From a virus: 50,877 nt of DNA. A program made the position numbers and the translations under genes. Numbering within the stretch: the first letter of the stretch is position 1; each line of letters starts with the position of its first letter. This document shows positions 22,636 through 31,984 of this stretch, in pieces. The stretch is taken from positions 1 through 50,877 of the IMG/VR virus record IMGVR_UViG_3300006752_000041. The stretch is one strand, 5' to 3'. A model generated the notes under the pieces. It saw only the letters and a program-made list of their open reading frames with translations, did no database searches and was not told the DNA's origin.

Positions 22636-25600
22636 TTATCTCTGGTAATAATTCCATGCTAGAGGATATCCTAGCACTGTACCACTGAACACAATGTTCG
22701 CTTTAATTGTTATTGGGCTACCTGACACTGTTGTAATTTGTGTTCCGCCTATGAATATATCACCTGCTGTAACACTGTTAACAACTAGCGTAGCACCACC
22801 ACCACCAATTTGTGATTCAATGTATGCCTTAATCGCTCGCTGTGTTGGAACAATCGTATCACTGTTTGCAGTAAAGAATGGATCTGTACTAAATTCAGTA
22901 ATACTTGCTGAGTTACCACCTAGTGTAACTTCACCCAATGATAGTTCTTGTAGACCTGCAATGTTAAACGCTTCAGCGTTCAATGTTGCAACACCAGTTG
23001 CCTGTTCAACACTAAACAAGTCACCAACTCTAAAGTTACCGTCTTGGTCAGTTGCTGTGTAGAACACTCTACCACCATTAGCATCTTGTGTTTCTCTATC
23101 CTGGTTAGGTACGTTAACTGGTACACCTGGATAGTTAGTATCTGCAAAGTTACCTGTACCAATATCTAGGAAGTCATGTCCTGTTAGACGTACTTGACTA
23201 AATCTGATACGCATATTTACAGCATCTCCATCTGATGGAATATTTGCTGTAGTTATTGCTGGTGAAACTTGTAAGAACGTTGTATACGATCCATCATTAC
23301 TACCAATAAACGATACTGTACTAACCAACTTAAAGAATTGTCCTGGAAGTCCTGCAAACTCAACATTAGATCCGTTAACTGGTCTTGCAGTAAGTCTTCT
23401 TACAGCAATATACGATCCACTTTGTAAGAAGTCTGCATTACCGTTACTGTTTAATGCATCAATTGATGCAGTTGCAGTTGTAAAGCCACTACCTCTATTA
23501 ATAAATGTTGGTTGTCCAAGTACTCCTGTTCCTAATCTTACTACTGGTGTAACATCTTCAATGTTATTTGGATCTGTTACAGTAATAGTTGGTGCGCTTG
23601 TGTAGCCTGAACCTGGTTCATAAATTCTAAACTCAAATATTTGTTCATTTGCTAAACCTGCTCTTGCTTTTGTTCTAGCACCAATCTTAGCGTATTTTGC
23701 ACTTGTACCTGTAGCATTAGGAAGTATACTAAACACTCCCATCTTCTCAGGGTTACCAAATGCAACTGCATTAAATCCACCTGTTACAGCAGATCCTAAT
23801 GATTGTAGTGTCCAAACTATTGCATCTTCTGAATAAAGAACTCCGTCTGTATCATCTGATGTTAAAATAAACACACCGTGTCCATATGCTAAGTTACGTT
23901 CTGTTCCAGCAAGTGTACTTACGTTTGCACCGCCTGGGTATGCTGGATCTGCCCATGTAATACCATCTAAACTGTACATTACACCAACTGTTCCGCCTGT
24001 TACAACAAAACGTCCGTTACCCCAAACTACTGGTCCTGATATTGTTCCTGGTGCAGTAACATCAGTCCAAACAACACCATTTGTTGAGTAACTTATGCTT
24101 GTTGTTCCTGAACGTACAGCAACATATAATCCTGCTCCGTATGTAATACTATCAAAGCCTACTGCTGATAATGCACTTGATGTTAATGTCCAGTTTTGAC
24201 CTGCATCTTCTGAATAAGCAACATCTCTGTCATCATCTGAAATAACAACGTATCTATTAACTGCAACGTCAACGTTACCAAATGCAACACTCTTTTCACC
24301 TGCACTACTCATTGCACCTGGTAAAGTACCAGCTGTCCAAGTATCGCCGTCTCCGGAACGTGCTATGTCGTTAGTTCCGTCGCCAACAATAATTATTGAG
24401 CTTGGGTGGAATGTAGTTGATCCATCATCAAGTAAACCTTGAGCAATGTCTGACCAATTACCTGCACCTGGTGCTGTAATATTTTGTGACTGCCATGTAA
24501 TACCATCATAACTAATTGCACCGTTACTACCTGCGCCTGCGCCAAGGAAGAATCCTTTGCGTCCTTGACCAATAAAGTCAAAGTCTACAACTGCACCATT
24601 AGCATTAAGTGATGTTAATGTTATTGTTATATCGTGTGTTGTATCTACGCCACCTAAGTTAGAACCTTTAATTGTTACAGTTGCGTTTCTAACATAACCT
24701 GTACCTGCGGCATTAACTGTAACATAGTATTTGCTACCGTTACGTGTAACATCAAATGTTGCACCATTACCGTCTGATTCAGTTTCAGAAGCAACTCCTG
24801 TATATTGAGCCGCTGTTTCAATAAACTCGTTTGCATACCAAGTTGTTGATGTTGGTAGCGTACTATCACCTGAAGTGTTAGTTGGAGCAGTAAACGAAAC
24901 TGCTGGTTCAATCAAATATGTTGAAGTTGAGTTAGGTTCTTCCCAAGTAAATCCTGGAAGTACATGATCCCAACCTGCAACTCCGTCGCTTTCTCTTTCA
25001 ACAGTTGCTACTTTAGAACCTGCATTGTATGTGTCAATTATACCAAATAAACCTGCACCAGCACCGCCAACAATTTGTACTCTCATACCAATGTATGCTG
25101 AACTAATGTTACCGTCTGTTGCTGATATTGTAAGACTTGTAGTACTACCTGCTTGTGCAGTATTAGTAACAACTAAGTAACCTTTACCACCGTCTGTAAC
25201 ATTTACTGTATTACCAATACCAACTTGATAAACTGCACCGTCTCTAAATTCATCTGATACTGTTTCTTCGTTTGAACCTGGTCCAAAGAAGTCTAGTTTT
25301 GCTTCAGTATAGTCATTACCAGCATGTGAGTATTCTAATGCTAGTAACTGATCTGCATCTGTATTAACAGTTGCTACAGTAGCGTTATACTGGAATTTAT
25401 TATCAATGATACCTGTTACTGCTATTTCTTCTGGGTCAGTACCTTCTGCTACTGATCCAAATGCACCGTAAGAGTTGTTACCATTTGTTGCACGTATACG
25501 TCCGCCGTTCTCTGCAAGATAACCTACATGTGAATAGTATGTAAACACTGACACAAGTTCTGCTCTACCGTTGTTTGTAATCCATGCACCAATACCATCA

Positions 25601-28600
25601 CTAATAACTTGTGTAAAGTCATTTGATACCATTGAGTCGTTACCACCGTTGTGTAGGGCACCGTCAATTTTTTGTCCTATTGCACCAAATCCAAATGTTG
25701 TACAGTTTTGTATGTACGGTGATCTTGCACTAATCCAAACTCTTACATCGTCTGGACCATAGCCTGGATCTAATGATGCATATGCACCTGCTGTTGGACG
25801 TCTTGTTCCGTAAGCATTTTCTGGACTTAGGTCGCCTTGTAGGCCTTCCATTGTTTGTAATCTTAAACCTGTACCGTTACGTAAGTAGTAGAAATCTTCT
25901 TCTTGTGATCCTATTACATTATTAACATAGTAACGTGCCGCTAGTCTTGATTTATAAGCACCCGGTCTATTAAAGCTAATGTTGTCAGTATATGTTCTTG
26001 CCCACTCTTGAGTGTTAGTCATATCCCATTTCATTGCTTCAATGTATTCACGTACATCACGTTTACATAATGTTTTATTGTAAGCATAATCTGCTTTTAA
26101 TTCAAACGATGCTCTGTAAGTATTACTTACACTACGTACTGCTTTAACTCCAATTTTAGAAGCATGTGCTATAACATTACTTACTGATGTAGCACTTGCT
26201 AGTGTCATTGTTGGATAATTTTTAACACCTGCCGCGTTACCGCCTGCAACTGATTCTATTATTCCTACTAATGCTTGTGCTGTTGTTGCTTGAGTTGCTG
26301 TACCAGCTGAAGCAGATGTATCTTGTGTTCCGCCGCTTAATTTTGACCAACCTGCTGTATTATCTAATACAATGTTATCAATAAACGATTGTAAGTAGTT
26401 AAATGCAAGTCCACTTGCAGTAGCATTATTACCAAGGTTAGCTTTAAACTCTGTACTTGTAAAGTATCTTGTAGCAAGTCTATGTGTTGCACTGTTACCA
26501 CCATTTAATAAGTCATATCTTAAAGCATCAACTATGTACCCTATTTCAGTTGTAAACTGTGTAGTGTCCATTGCTGTGTAAATTGAATTATAGTTTTGGT
26601 TAATCCATTCTAATACTTCTGTTGCTATAAATGCTTCATTGTTTGCTACTTGGTCAACTGCATTGTTTGTGCCTGTGAAAGTCAATGCGTTTGCATTGCC
26701 TGCACCGTTGTTTACAATATCAGTAACTTCGTCAAATCCTGCATTTGATCTTGACAAGTAAGTTGCATTTGTTCTAAACTCTTTTATTCCTGCAACTAGT
26801 CCTTTAGCATATGATATACCTGCCGCAATTTGTGTTTTACCTAGTGCAGTTATTGATGCATTGTCGCCTGTTACAAAATCTAAGCCTAATGCTACTTGGT
26901 TGTAGTTAGTATTAAGAACTGCATCAAATGCAATGCCTTCAACTATATCAGACATATCGTTGCGTAATTTACCTTCATCTAATTGTACTACAATTGAATC
27001 AGTGTCGTATAATGCAACAGCTGAACCACCTGGTGTTGCAGATAATGTAAGTGTTGTATCGCTTAAAATATCTTTAACATAGTAAGTTGTACTTACTGCA
27101 AGGTTTGCGTCTGTTACTGCGTCTGCAGAGTCATCCATGTTTTGTGCAAGCACTTTTTGATTTGCTTTTAACCAACTTGTGTCTGCTACTGTTAATACGC
27201 TTGATGCTTGATCAGTTTTGGAAACTGCTATCTTGAACCAATCATCAACGTGTGCAACAACTTCTTCTACAATAAATTCTTTATTAAGTTCTAAGTGTCT
27301 TACTGCGTTCCATACTTCTTGATCGCTGTTAGATTTACCACCTTCTGCTGTAGCATTAAAGATTGTATCATCAATCCATTCCCAAGTATTGTTTACTGCT
27401 TGTACTGCTGGAGCAAAGCCACCTGCTGTAACTACTGATTCTAATACTTTAGTTCTTGCAAATTCAAATGCCGCAATACTTGCAGTTTTTTGATCGTTAA
27501 CAACATTCTTACTTGGTGCTCTTAAGTATGACTGCGCCGCAAACATACTAGCATAGTTAGTATTCAATGCATAGTCGTATACAAAAGCAGTTATAATTAA
27601 TCCAACATCTCTTGAACACTTAGCATGATTGTAATTAAAGTCATTGTAAGTATCTGAAATATATTGGATAACATCTAGTATTGTTTGTGCTCTAGCAGTA
27701 TCCATTGCGCCTTTTTCAGTTTGCAATGTAGCTGATACACCTAATGATGCTAAGTCTGGATATACTACTGCTGGCATGCCGTTAGCATTTCCTGCTGTTA
27801 ATACATCTTCAATAATTTGCATGTTTGCAAGTAATGCATTACCTTCAGTTGAAGTTGCCGCTGAACCTAATTGTGTTTGGTTCAATGCGTTACCTGAAGA
27901 TTTAGTTACTGATGCTTCTCTTGCAATTTGATCTAATACTGTAGCAAGTCTATCATATGCCGCCGCAGTTTGTGCTGTTTGGCCTGCAGGATAAGTATCG
28001 CCGTAAATTCCAAAGTAGGATTCAGCAATTCTTGATGCTCCCATTGTACCGCCATAAAGTATATCATACTTCATTGCTTCAATAATATAGCCTACATCTC
28101 TTGCACACTTAGTTGCATCATATGTAAAGTTAAACCAAATACTGTTTGGATCTGGTGTTGTAGTTGTGTTTAATAAAACTTGATCATCAATCCAAGCATT
28201 AATTTCTGCTTTTATAAATGCAATGTTTGCATTTAAGTCTGCAAACGCATCATCAGCATTTGTTGTTGGTAATGAACTTGGTGTTGGATATACATTTGCA
28301 TCTGCCGCCGCTAGTCCGTTATCAATAATATCAACTATTTCATTAAATGCCGCAACCATTCTTGCTTCTGCTGTTGCATCAGTAATGTCTGCTTTTAGCT
28401 CATCTCTTGCAAAACGTAATGCACCAATTGTTTCAATACGCTGTGATGTTAAGTTATATGAGTTAGTTGGACGCTGATAAGCAATACCACTAAACACACC
28501 GTTATAGTTTGTACCTAATGCTACATCATATGCAACATCTGTAATAATATTTGTTAAGTCTCTGCGACAAGTTGCACTATTATATTTGAATGAACCAAAG

Positions 28601-31600
28601 TTCTTACTAATAAAGTCAATAGTCCCAGTTTGTATTCCTAGTAAGTCAGTAGTAGTTTGAGTTTGTACTAACTGTGCATCCGATGTTGCTGGAATTGTTG
28701 GATATGTAATTGCCGGAGCATTGTCATATCCGTTATCAATTGTGTAAATTACATCGTCTAGTAAGTTACCTATTTCTGTTGAAACTGCAACACTACCACC
28801 TGTACCTGCAATTTGAGGAACTGCAACAGTTGATACGTCTGCCGCATCATCTGGTGTTTGACTAGTTGGGTTAACTACAATGTTACGTCCAACTGTTTGT
28901 AGTAATGATTTAAGTTGTGCGTATGCCGCTAACGTTGCTGTTTTTTCAGTACTGTTAATTTGTAATGTATTTGTATTACCGTTGAAGTATGCTTTACCTG
29001 CTTCAACACTCATCCAGTTACCGCCGTATGTTAAGTCATACGCAACATTGTCCATAATTAAGCCAACATCATTTTTACATTTTGTTTTACTGTAACTTAG
29101 TCCTGGATAGTTTTCTTCAATGTAAGCAATTATTTCTGCTTGTATAAATGCTTTGTTTTGTAAGAATAAATCTCTTGAACGTCCAAAATTTGGATCAGTC
29201 ATTTCGTATATAGGTGTATAAATTGCTTCAACTTTAGTACCTGTTGAACTATCAATTTGTCTACGTATAGTACGTGCTAATTTTTGTACTTGCGGACCAA
29301 CTACATCAGTTTCTGCATAAGGCCATGTTTGGTCTTGTGTTAATGCATTTGCTGTTGTTTTGGAAACTGCAACACCTTCAACAATATCTGCAACAACTTC
29401 TTCTACACGAGAAAGTCCTTCAAAACTAAATGGTATATCTTGTTTTGGTGTTAGTGTAGCATTTGTTGCTTTGCGAGGCTGTACGTTTGTTGCACGTAAT
29501 TCGTCTCCCATAATACAACATTCAGCTGGTACAATAATTGGAAGTACTTCGTAGTAGTATCCTGTAGAAACTTTAATTAATGTTGTTGGAACAATTTTCT
29601 TAGGCAACACTTGATTTGGGTTAGATGCTGTAATTGCATCTGTTATCATTTTAACATTTGCTGTAATATGGTCAATTACAGTTTCAGCAGATAAACTTGC
29701 ATCTGTATGTTGTGCTACAATCGCTGTTGAGTTATCACCATTTAATGTTTGATAATTTACTGCTGGTGCTGTTTGATTTAAAACAGCAGTCATTACAGTT
29801 ACACCGTAGTTAATACTTGCTACTGTTTCTGCTTCTTGTCCTAGTGTGTAAAAATTAGTTGCATTTTTAACATACTCGTACATTGCGTCCCATGTAAGTT
29901 CGTTACCGCCATGTTTGATATCCCAAATAACTGCGTCTACAATAAGACCCATATCTCTTTCACATTTTTCTGCAACGTATGCAAAACTGCTTGTAAATGG
30001 AGCAACGTTATTTGTAATTTGATTGTCTGTAAATTCAACAATTTCTCTTTGAATAAATCTTCTGTTTAGTTCAAGTAGTTTTGCCGCATTAGGATTCTTT
30101 GCACCACGTTCAATTTGATGTGCCGCATATCTAATAGTTTTAAAAGGTCTATCAATTGTTTTACCATATATTGGTGCTGGGCTATCTTTACCGTGACCTG
30201 CAACATAATAAACATCATCTGTTTCGCCTATGAATTCCCAGTTAGGAAGTCCTTCGGAGTTAACAGTTAAAATTTGACCATCTTCACCAATTGGTAATCT
30301 TGTTGGAGCAGATCCACTATAGTAAACTAAGTCACCTTTTGTAGTAAGCACAGATTGTTCTGTACCAACAGCAATAACTTGCCAATATACGCCACCAGTG
30401 TCTTGGTCTGGTCTTGAGTTAATAGCAAAGCCTGCACTGCCTGCGCCATCACCATCTGATAAATGTCCGTTAATACATATGTATGAGTTATCACCGTAAC
30501 GTGCAACATCACCAACTTTGTATTCTACATCGTCTGCCCATACTGCTCTCCAGTTTAATCCTGAAGTAAACTTTTTCCAGTAAGTAGCATTTGGTGGTTC
30601 TTGGTTAGTGTGGTCTAAAATACATAGATATGTAAAACCACCGTAACGTACAACGTCACCTACTCTATATTCTTGTGCTGTACTATCAGCACCCCATTCG
30701 TCTTGGAATTTAAATCCTTCACTAAACAAGTCCCAGTTTACTGTACTTGTTGAAGGAAACTCTCCAATGTGATCTGTTTTTGCAATATACTGGTAACCAC
30801 CATATTGTACAATATCACCTGGTTGATAATCTTTATAGGCATCCCATTCGCCTTCGTACTGGAAGCCTTCTACAAATTTTTCCCAATTAGCACTGTCAGT
30901 ACCAAATGATGCTGAACCTGTATGCTGTGCTGTTGCAATCCACAAACTAGCACCGTAACGTACTACGTCATTTACTTTATAACGTGTTCCAGTAATCCAC
31001 TGTGACTTATATTCAATACCTTGGTTTAGATAATCCCATTTTGCTTGGTCTACTTCTAAGCCATTGGATAATGATCCTGAAGTATGTGCTGTATTACACA
31101 CATATGAACTTCCGCCATATTTAACAATGTCATTTACTTTATAACCAAAGCCTGTTTGCCAATCACCTTTCCAAGTAATACCGTTTGTAAAGGTATCCCA
31201 TTTTGATTCGTCATTTTCTAATCCAACAAGTTGAATATCAATTTCTGCATCAATTGCCATGTTGTTATGGTTATGACAATAGTAGTATAAAGGATCTGGA
31301 GTTGCGCCTGTAACTGCAATTACTATTTTACGTGTTGTTGCCGCATCAAAGCCTCCAACATAAGTTGCTTTATCAGCAACTACAGCGCCGTCTAGGTAGT
31401 AAGTAACGCCTGTTTCGTATGTAGTTCCACCGTTGTGTGTACCGTGTTTTGTTTCACTGAATAAAAACGGATGAGTATCATTTGATTCATCATCTTGTAC
31501 AAAAGTATAAGTGTAACCAGCAGTAAGTTGTAAGTTTGGATATTGTACACCATCGACAACAAAAACATTATTGCCTGGAGCAGAAGCATTTGTTTCTATT

Positions 31601-31932
31601 GTTACTGCAAAAGAGCCTGTGCCCGTTGTATTTGCAGAAGTATGATTGGTATTTGCAATATAAAGTCCTGAGCCATATTTTACAATATCATTGTAAATGT
31701 ATGCTGTATTTGGGGACCAGTTACCCTTCCATGCTTGTCCATCTGAAACAAGATTCCATTTTGGGGGTACTATATCGAAATCGTTATAAAAGTCTGCGTC
31801 ACTTTCATGTCCAATCGTACATATGTACATTCTGCCGCCTACTGTGACGACATCGTCTTGATAATACGTTCTGCCAGTACTCCATGTACCTTTCCAAACG
31901 AATCTAATTCTACCTAATTTAAACTCTGCCAT
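22636..31932 (-). CDS. Giant multidomain virion protein (3098 aa)
   Basis: The longest gene here. Domains in order: residues 1-520, seven Trp-rich modules like CBM5/12 chitin-binding repeats (for example GTWSTGRTYYQDDVVTVGG; GDWQTGFGYKVNDIVKYGG); a cupredoxin-like insertion within module 2 (~105-236; H154, C219, H222, M225); ~560-640, the start of a pectate-lyase-like helix (VYYVAGHGKDSPAPIYG, RPFKTIRYAA); ~640-2010, eight copies of a helical module (KCARDVGYIIEAMKYDILYG type); ~2050-2200, the beta-helical core (RSPYIQNCTTFGFGAI; AELVSVFTYYSHVGYLAENG); ~2450-2710, six Asp-box repeats (YSLDGITW type); C-terminus with HDFLDIGTGNF, TDQDGNFRVGDLFSVEQATG and PTQRAIKAYI. It shares N-terminus, core, propeller and C-terminus with the 1831-aa protein. 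It is a probable fibre or baseplate-periphery protein contacting the host. GGAG lies 11 bases before the ATG, with a late promoter upstream. Confidence 0.8.
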   Translation of the reverse strand: MAEFKLGRIRFVWKGTWSTGRTYYQDDVVTVGGRMYICTIGHESDADFYNDFDIVPPKWNLVSDGQAWKGNWSPNTAYIYNDIVKYGSGLYIANTNHTSANTTGTGSFAVTIETNASAPGNNVFVVDGVQYPNLQLTAGYTYTFVQDDESNDTHPFLFSETKHGTHNGGTTYETGVTYYLDGAVVADKATYVGGFDAATTRKIVIAVTGATPDPLYYYCHNHNNMAIDAEIDIQLVGLENDESKWDTFTNGITWKGDWQTGFGYKVNDIVKYGGSSYVCNTAHTSGSLSNGLEVDQAKWDYLNQGIEYKSQWITGTRYKVNDVVRYGASLWIATAQHTGSASFGTDSANWEKFVEGFQYEGEWDAYKDYQPGDIVQYGGYQYIAKTDHIGEFPSTSTVNWDLFSEGFKFQDEWGADSTAQEYRVGDVVRYGGFTYLCILDHTNQEPPNATYWKKFTSGLNWRAVWADDVEYKVGDVARYGDNSYICINGHLSDGDGAGSAGFAINSRPDQDTGGVYWQVIAVGTEQSVLTTKGDLVYYSGSAPTRLPIGEDGQILTVNSEGLPNWEFIGETDDVYYVAGHGKDSPAPIYGKTIDRPFKTIRYAAHQIERGAKNPNAAKLLELNRRFIQREIVEFTDNQITNNVAPFTSSFAYVAEKCERDMGLIVDAVIWDIKHGGNELTWDAMYEYVKNATNFYTLGQEAETVASINYGVTVMTAVLNQTAPAVNYQTLNGDNSTAIVAQHTDASLSAETVIDHITANVKMITDAITASNPNQVLPKKIVPTTLIKVSTGYYYEVLPIIVPAECCIMGDELRATNVQPRKATNATLTPKQDIPFSFEGLSRVEEVVADIVEGVAVSKTTANALTQDQTWPYAETDVVGPQVQKLARTIRRQIDSSTGTKVEAIYTPIYEMTDPNFGRSRDLFLQNKAFIQAEIIAYIEENYPGLSYSKTKCKNDVGLIMDNVAYDLTYGGNWMSVEAGKAYFNGNTNTLQINSTEKTATLAAYAQLKSLLQTVGRNIVVNPTSQTPDDAADVSTVAVPQIAGTGGSVAVSTEIGNLLDDVIYTIDNGYDNAPAITYPTIPATSDAQLVQTQTTTDLLGIQTGTIDFISKNFGSFKYNSATCRRDLTNIITDVAYDVALGTNYNGVFSGIAYQRPTNSYNLTSQRIETIGALRFARDELKADITDATAEARMVAAFNEIVDIIDNGLAAADANVYPTPSSLPTTNADDAFADLNANIAFIKAEINAWIDDQVLLNTTTTPDPNSIWFNFTYDATKCARDVGYIIEAMKYDILYGGTMGASRIAESYFGIYGDTYPAGQTAQTAAAYDRLATVLDQIAREASVTKSSGNALNQTQLGSAATSTEGNALLANMQIIEDVLTAGNANGMPAVVYPDLASLGVSATLQTEKGAMDTARAQTILDVIQYISDTYNDFNYNHAKCSRDVGLIITAFVYDYALNTNYASMFAAQSYLRAPSKNVVNDQKTASIAAFEFARTKVLESVVTAGGFAPAVQAVNNTWEWIDDTIFNATAEGGKSNSDQEVWNAVRHLELNKEFIVEEVVAHVDDWFKIAVSKTDQASSVLTVADTSWLKANQKVLAQNMDDSADAVTDANLAVSTTYYVKDILSDTTLTLSATPGGSAVALYDTDSIVVQLDEGKLRNDMSDIVEGIAFDAVLNTNYNQVALGLDFVTGDNASITALGKTQIAAGISYAKGLVAGIKEFRTNATYLSRSNAGFDEVTDIVNNGAGNANALTFTGTNNAVDQVANNEAFIATEVLEWINQNYNSIYTAMDTTQFTTEIGYIVDALRYDLLNGGNSATHRLATRYFTSTEFKANLGNNATASGLAFNYLQSFIDNIVLDNTAGWSKLSGGTQDTSASAGTATQATTAQALVGIIESVAGGNAAGVKNYPTMTLASATSVSNVIAHASKIGVKAVRSVSNTYRASFELKADYAYNKTLCKRDVREYIEAMKWDMTNTQEWARTYTDNISFNRPGAYKSRLAARYYVNNVIGSQEEDFYYLRNGTGLRLQTMEGLQGDLSPENAYGTRRPTAGAYASLDPGYGPDDVRVWISARSPYIQNCTTFGFGAIGQKIDGALHNGGNDSMVSNDFTQVISDGIGAWITNNGRAELVSVFTYYSHVGYLAENGGRIRATNGNNSYGAFGSVAEGTDPEEIAVTGIIDNKFQYNATVATVNTDADQLLALEYSHAGNDYTEAKLDFFGPGSNEETVSDEFRDGAVYQVGIGNTVNVTDGGKGYLVVTNTAQAGSTTSLTISATDGNISSAYIGMRVQIVGGAGAGLFGIIDTYNAGSKVATVERESDGVAGWDHVLPGFTWEEPNSTSTYLIEPAVSFTAPTNTSGDSTLPTSTTWYANEFIETAAQYTGVASETESDGNGATFDVTRNGSKYYVTVNAAGTGYVRNATVTIKGSNLGGVDTTHDITITLTSLNANGAVVDFDFIGQGRKGFFLGAGAGSNGAISYDGITWQSQNITAPGAGNWSDIAQGLLDDGSTTFHPSSIIIVGDGTNDIARSGDGDTWTAGTLPGAMSSAGEKSVAFGNVDVAVNRYVVISDDDRDVAYSEDAGQNWTLTSSALSAVGFDSITYGAGLYVAVRSGTTSISYSTNGVVWTDVTAPGTISGPVVWGNGRFVVTGGTVGVMYSLDGITWADPAYPGGANVSTLAGTERNLAYGHGVFILTSDDTDGVLYSEDAIVWTLQSLGSAVTGGFNAVAFGNPEKMGVFSILPNATGTSAKYAKIGARTKARAGLANEQIFEFRIYEPGSGYTSAPTITVTDPNNIEDVTPVVRLGTGVLGQPTFINRGSGFTTATASIDALNSNGNADFLQSGSYIAVRRLTARPVNGSNVEFAGLPGQFFKLVSTVSFIGSNDGSYTTFLQVSPAITTANIPSDGDAVNMRIRFSQVRLTGHDFLDIGTGNFADTNYPGVPVNVPNQDRETQDANGGRVFYTATDQDGNFRVGDLFSVEQATGVATLNAEAFNIAGLQELSLGEVTLGGNSASITEFSTDPFFTANSDTIVPTQRAIKAYIESQIGGGGATLVVNSVTAGDIFIGGTQITTVSGSPITIKANIVFSGTVLGYPLAWNYYQR
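23820..24560 (-). other. Six Asp-box-like repeats, predicted beta-propeller
   Basis: Six consecutive units end in S-x-D-G-x-T-W-type turns (AISYDGITWQ, ARSGDGDTWT, YSEDAGQNWT, YSTNGVVWT, YSLDGITWA, YSEDAIVWT), each preceded by a short hydrophobic strand such as YVAVRSG or FVVTGG. This is the BNR/Asp-box arrangement of sialidase-like six-bladed propellers. No catalytic Arg triad is recognised, so a binding role is more likely. Confidence 0.55.
25900..30070 (-). repeat. Eightfold helical-module expansion in the giant protein
   Basis: Eight copies of a ~150-190-aa module are marked by K-C-x2-D-V/M-x2-I-I/V-x3-x-Y/W-D (EKCERDMGLIVDAVIWD; TKCKNDVGLIMDNVAYD; ATCRRDLTNIITDVAYD; TKCARDVGYIIEAMKYD; AKCSRDVGLIITAFVYD; GKLRNDMSDIVEGIAFD; TQFTTEIGYIVDALRYD; TLCKRDVREYIEAMKWD). 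Copies end in either GGN-type or TN-type turns. The paralogue at 31985-37480 has a single copy. Confidence 0.7.
31225..31620 (-). other. Cupredoxin-like domain inserted in a carbohydrate-binding-like module
   Basis: Residues ~105-236 of the 3098-aa protein: NNVFVVDGVQYPNLQLTAGY, TYTFVQDDESNDTHPFLFS and LYYYCHNHNNMAIDAEIDI. H154 and the C219-x2-H222-x2-M225 set match type-1 copper ligands. The insertion lies between the YIANTNHTS strand of module 2 and its closing KWDTF, so the binding module is split by it. Confidence 0.6.
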
Positions 31933-31955
31933 TTGTTCTTAACTCCAAGTTACTG

Positions 31956-31962
31956 TATTTAT
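31956..31962 (-). promoter_or_regulatory. Late promoter before the 3098-aa gene
   Basis: The minus strand reads GGATAAATACAG, 24-30 bases upstream of the ATG at 31932, in the 52-base gap after the 1831-aa gene. Confidence 0.6.
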
Positions 31963-31984
31963 CCATCTATGATATCTGCGCATT

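Noticed and set aside
23820-24560. Calling the Asp-box region a sialidase
   Set aside because: The repeats support a propeller fold, but the catalytic Arg triad and nucleophile were not recognised.
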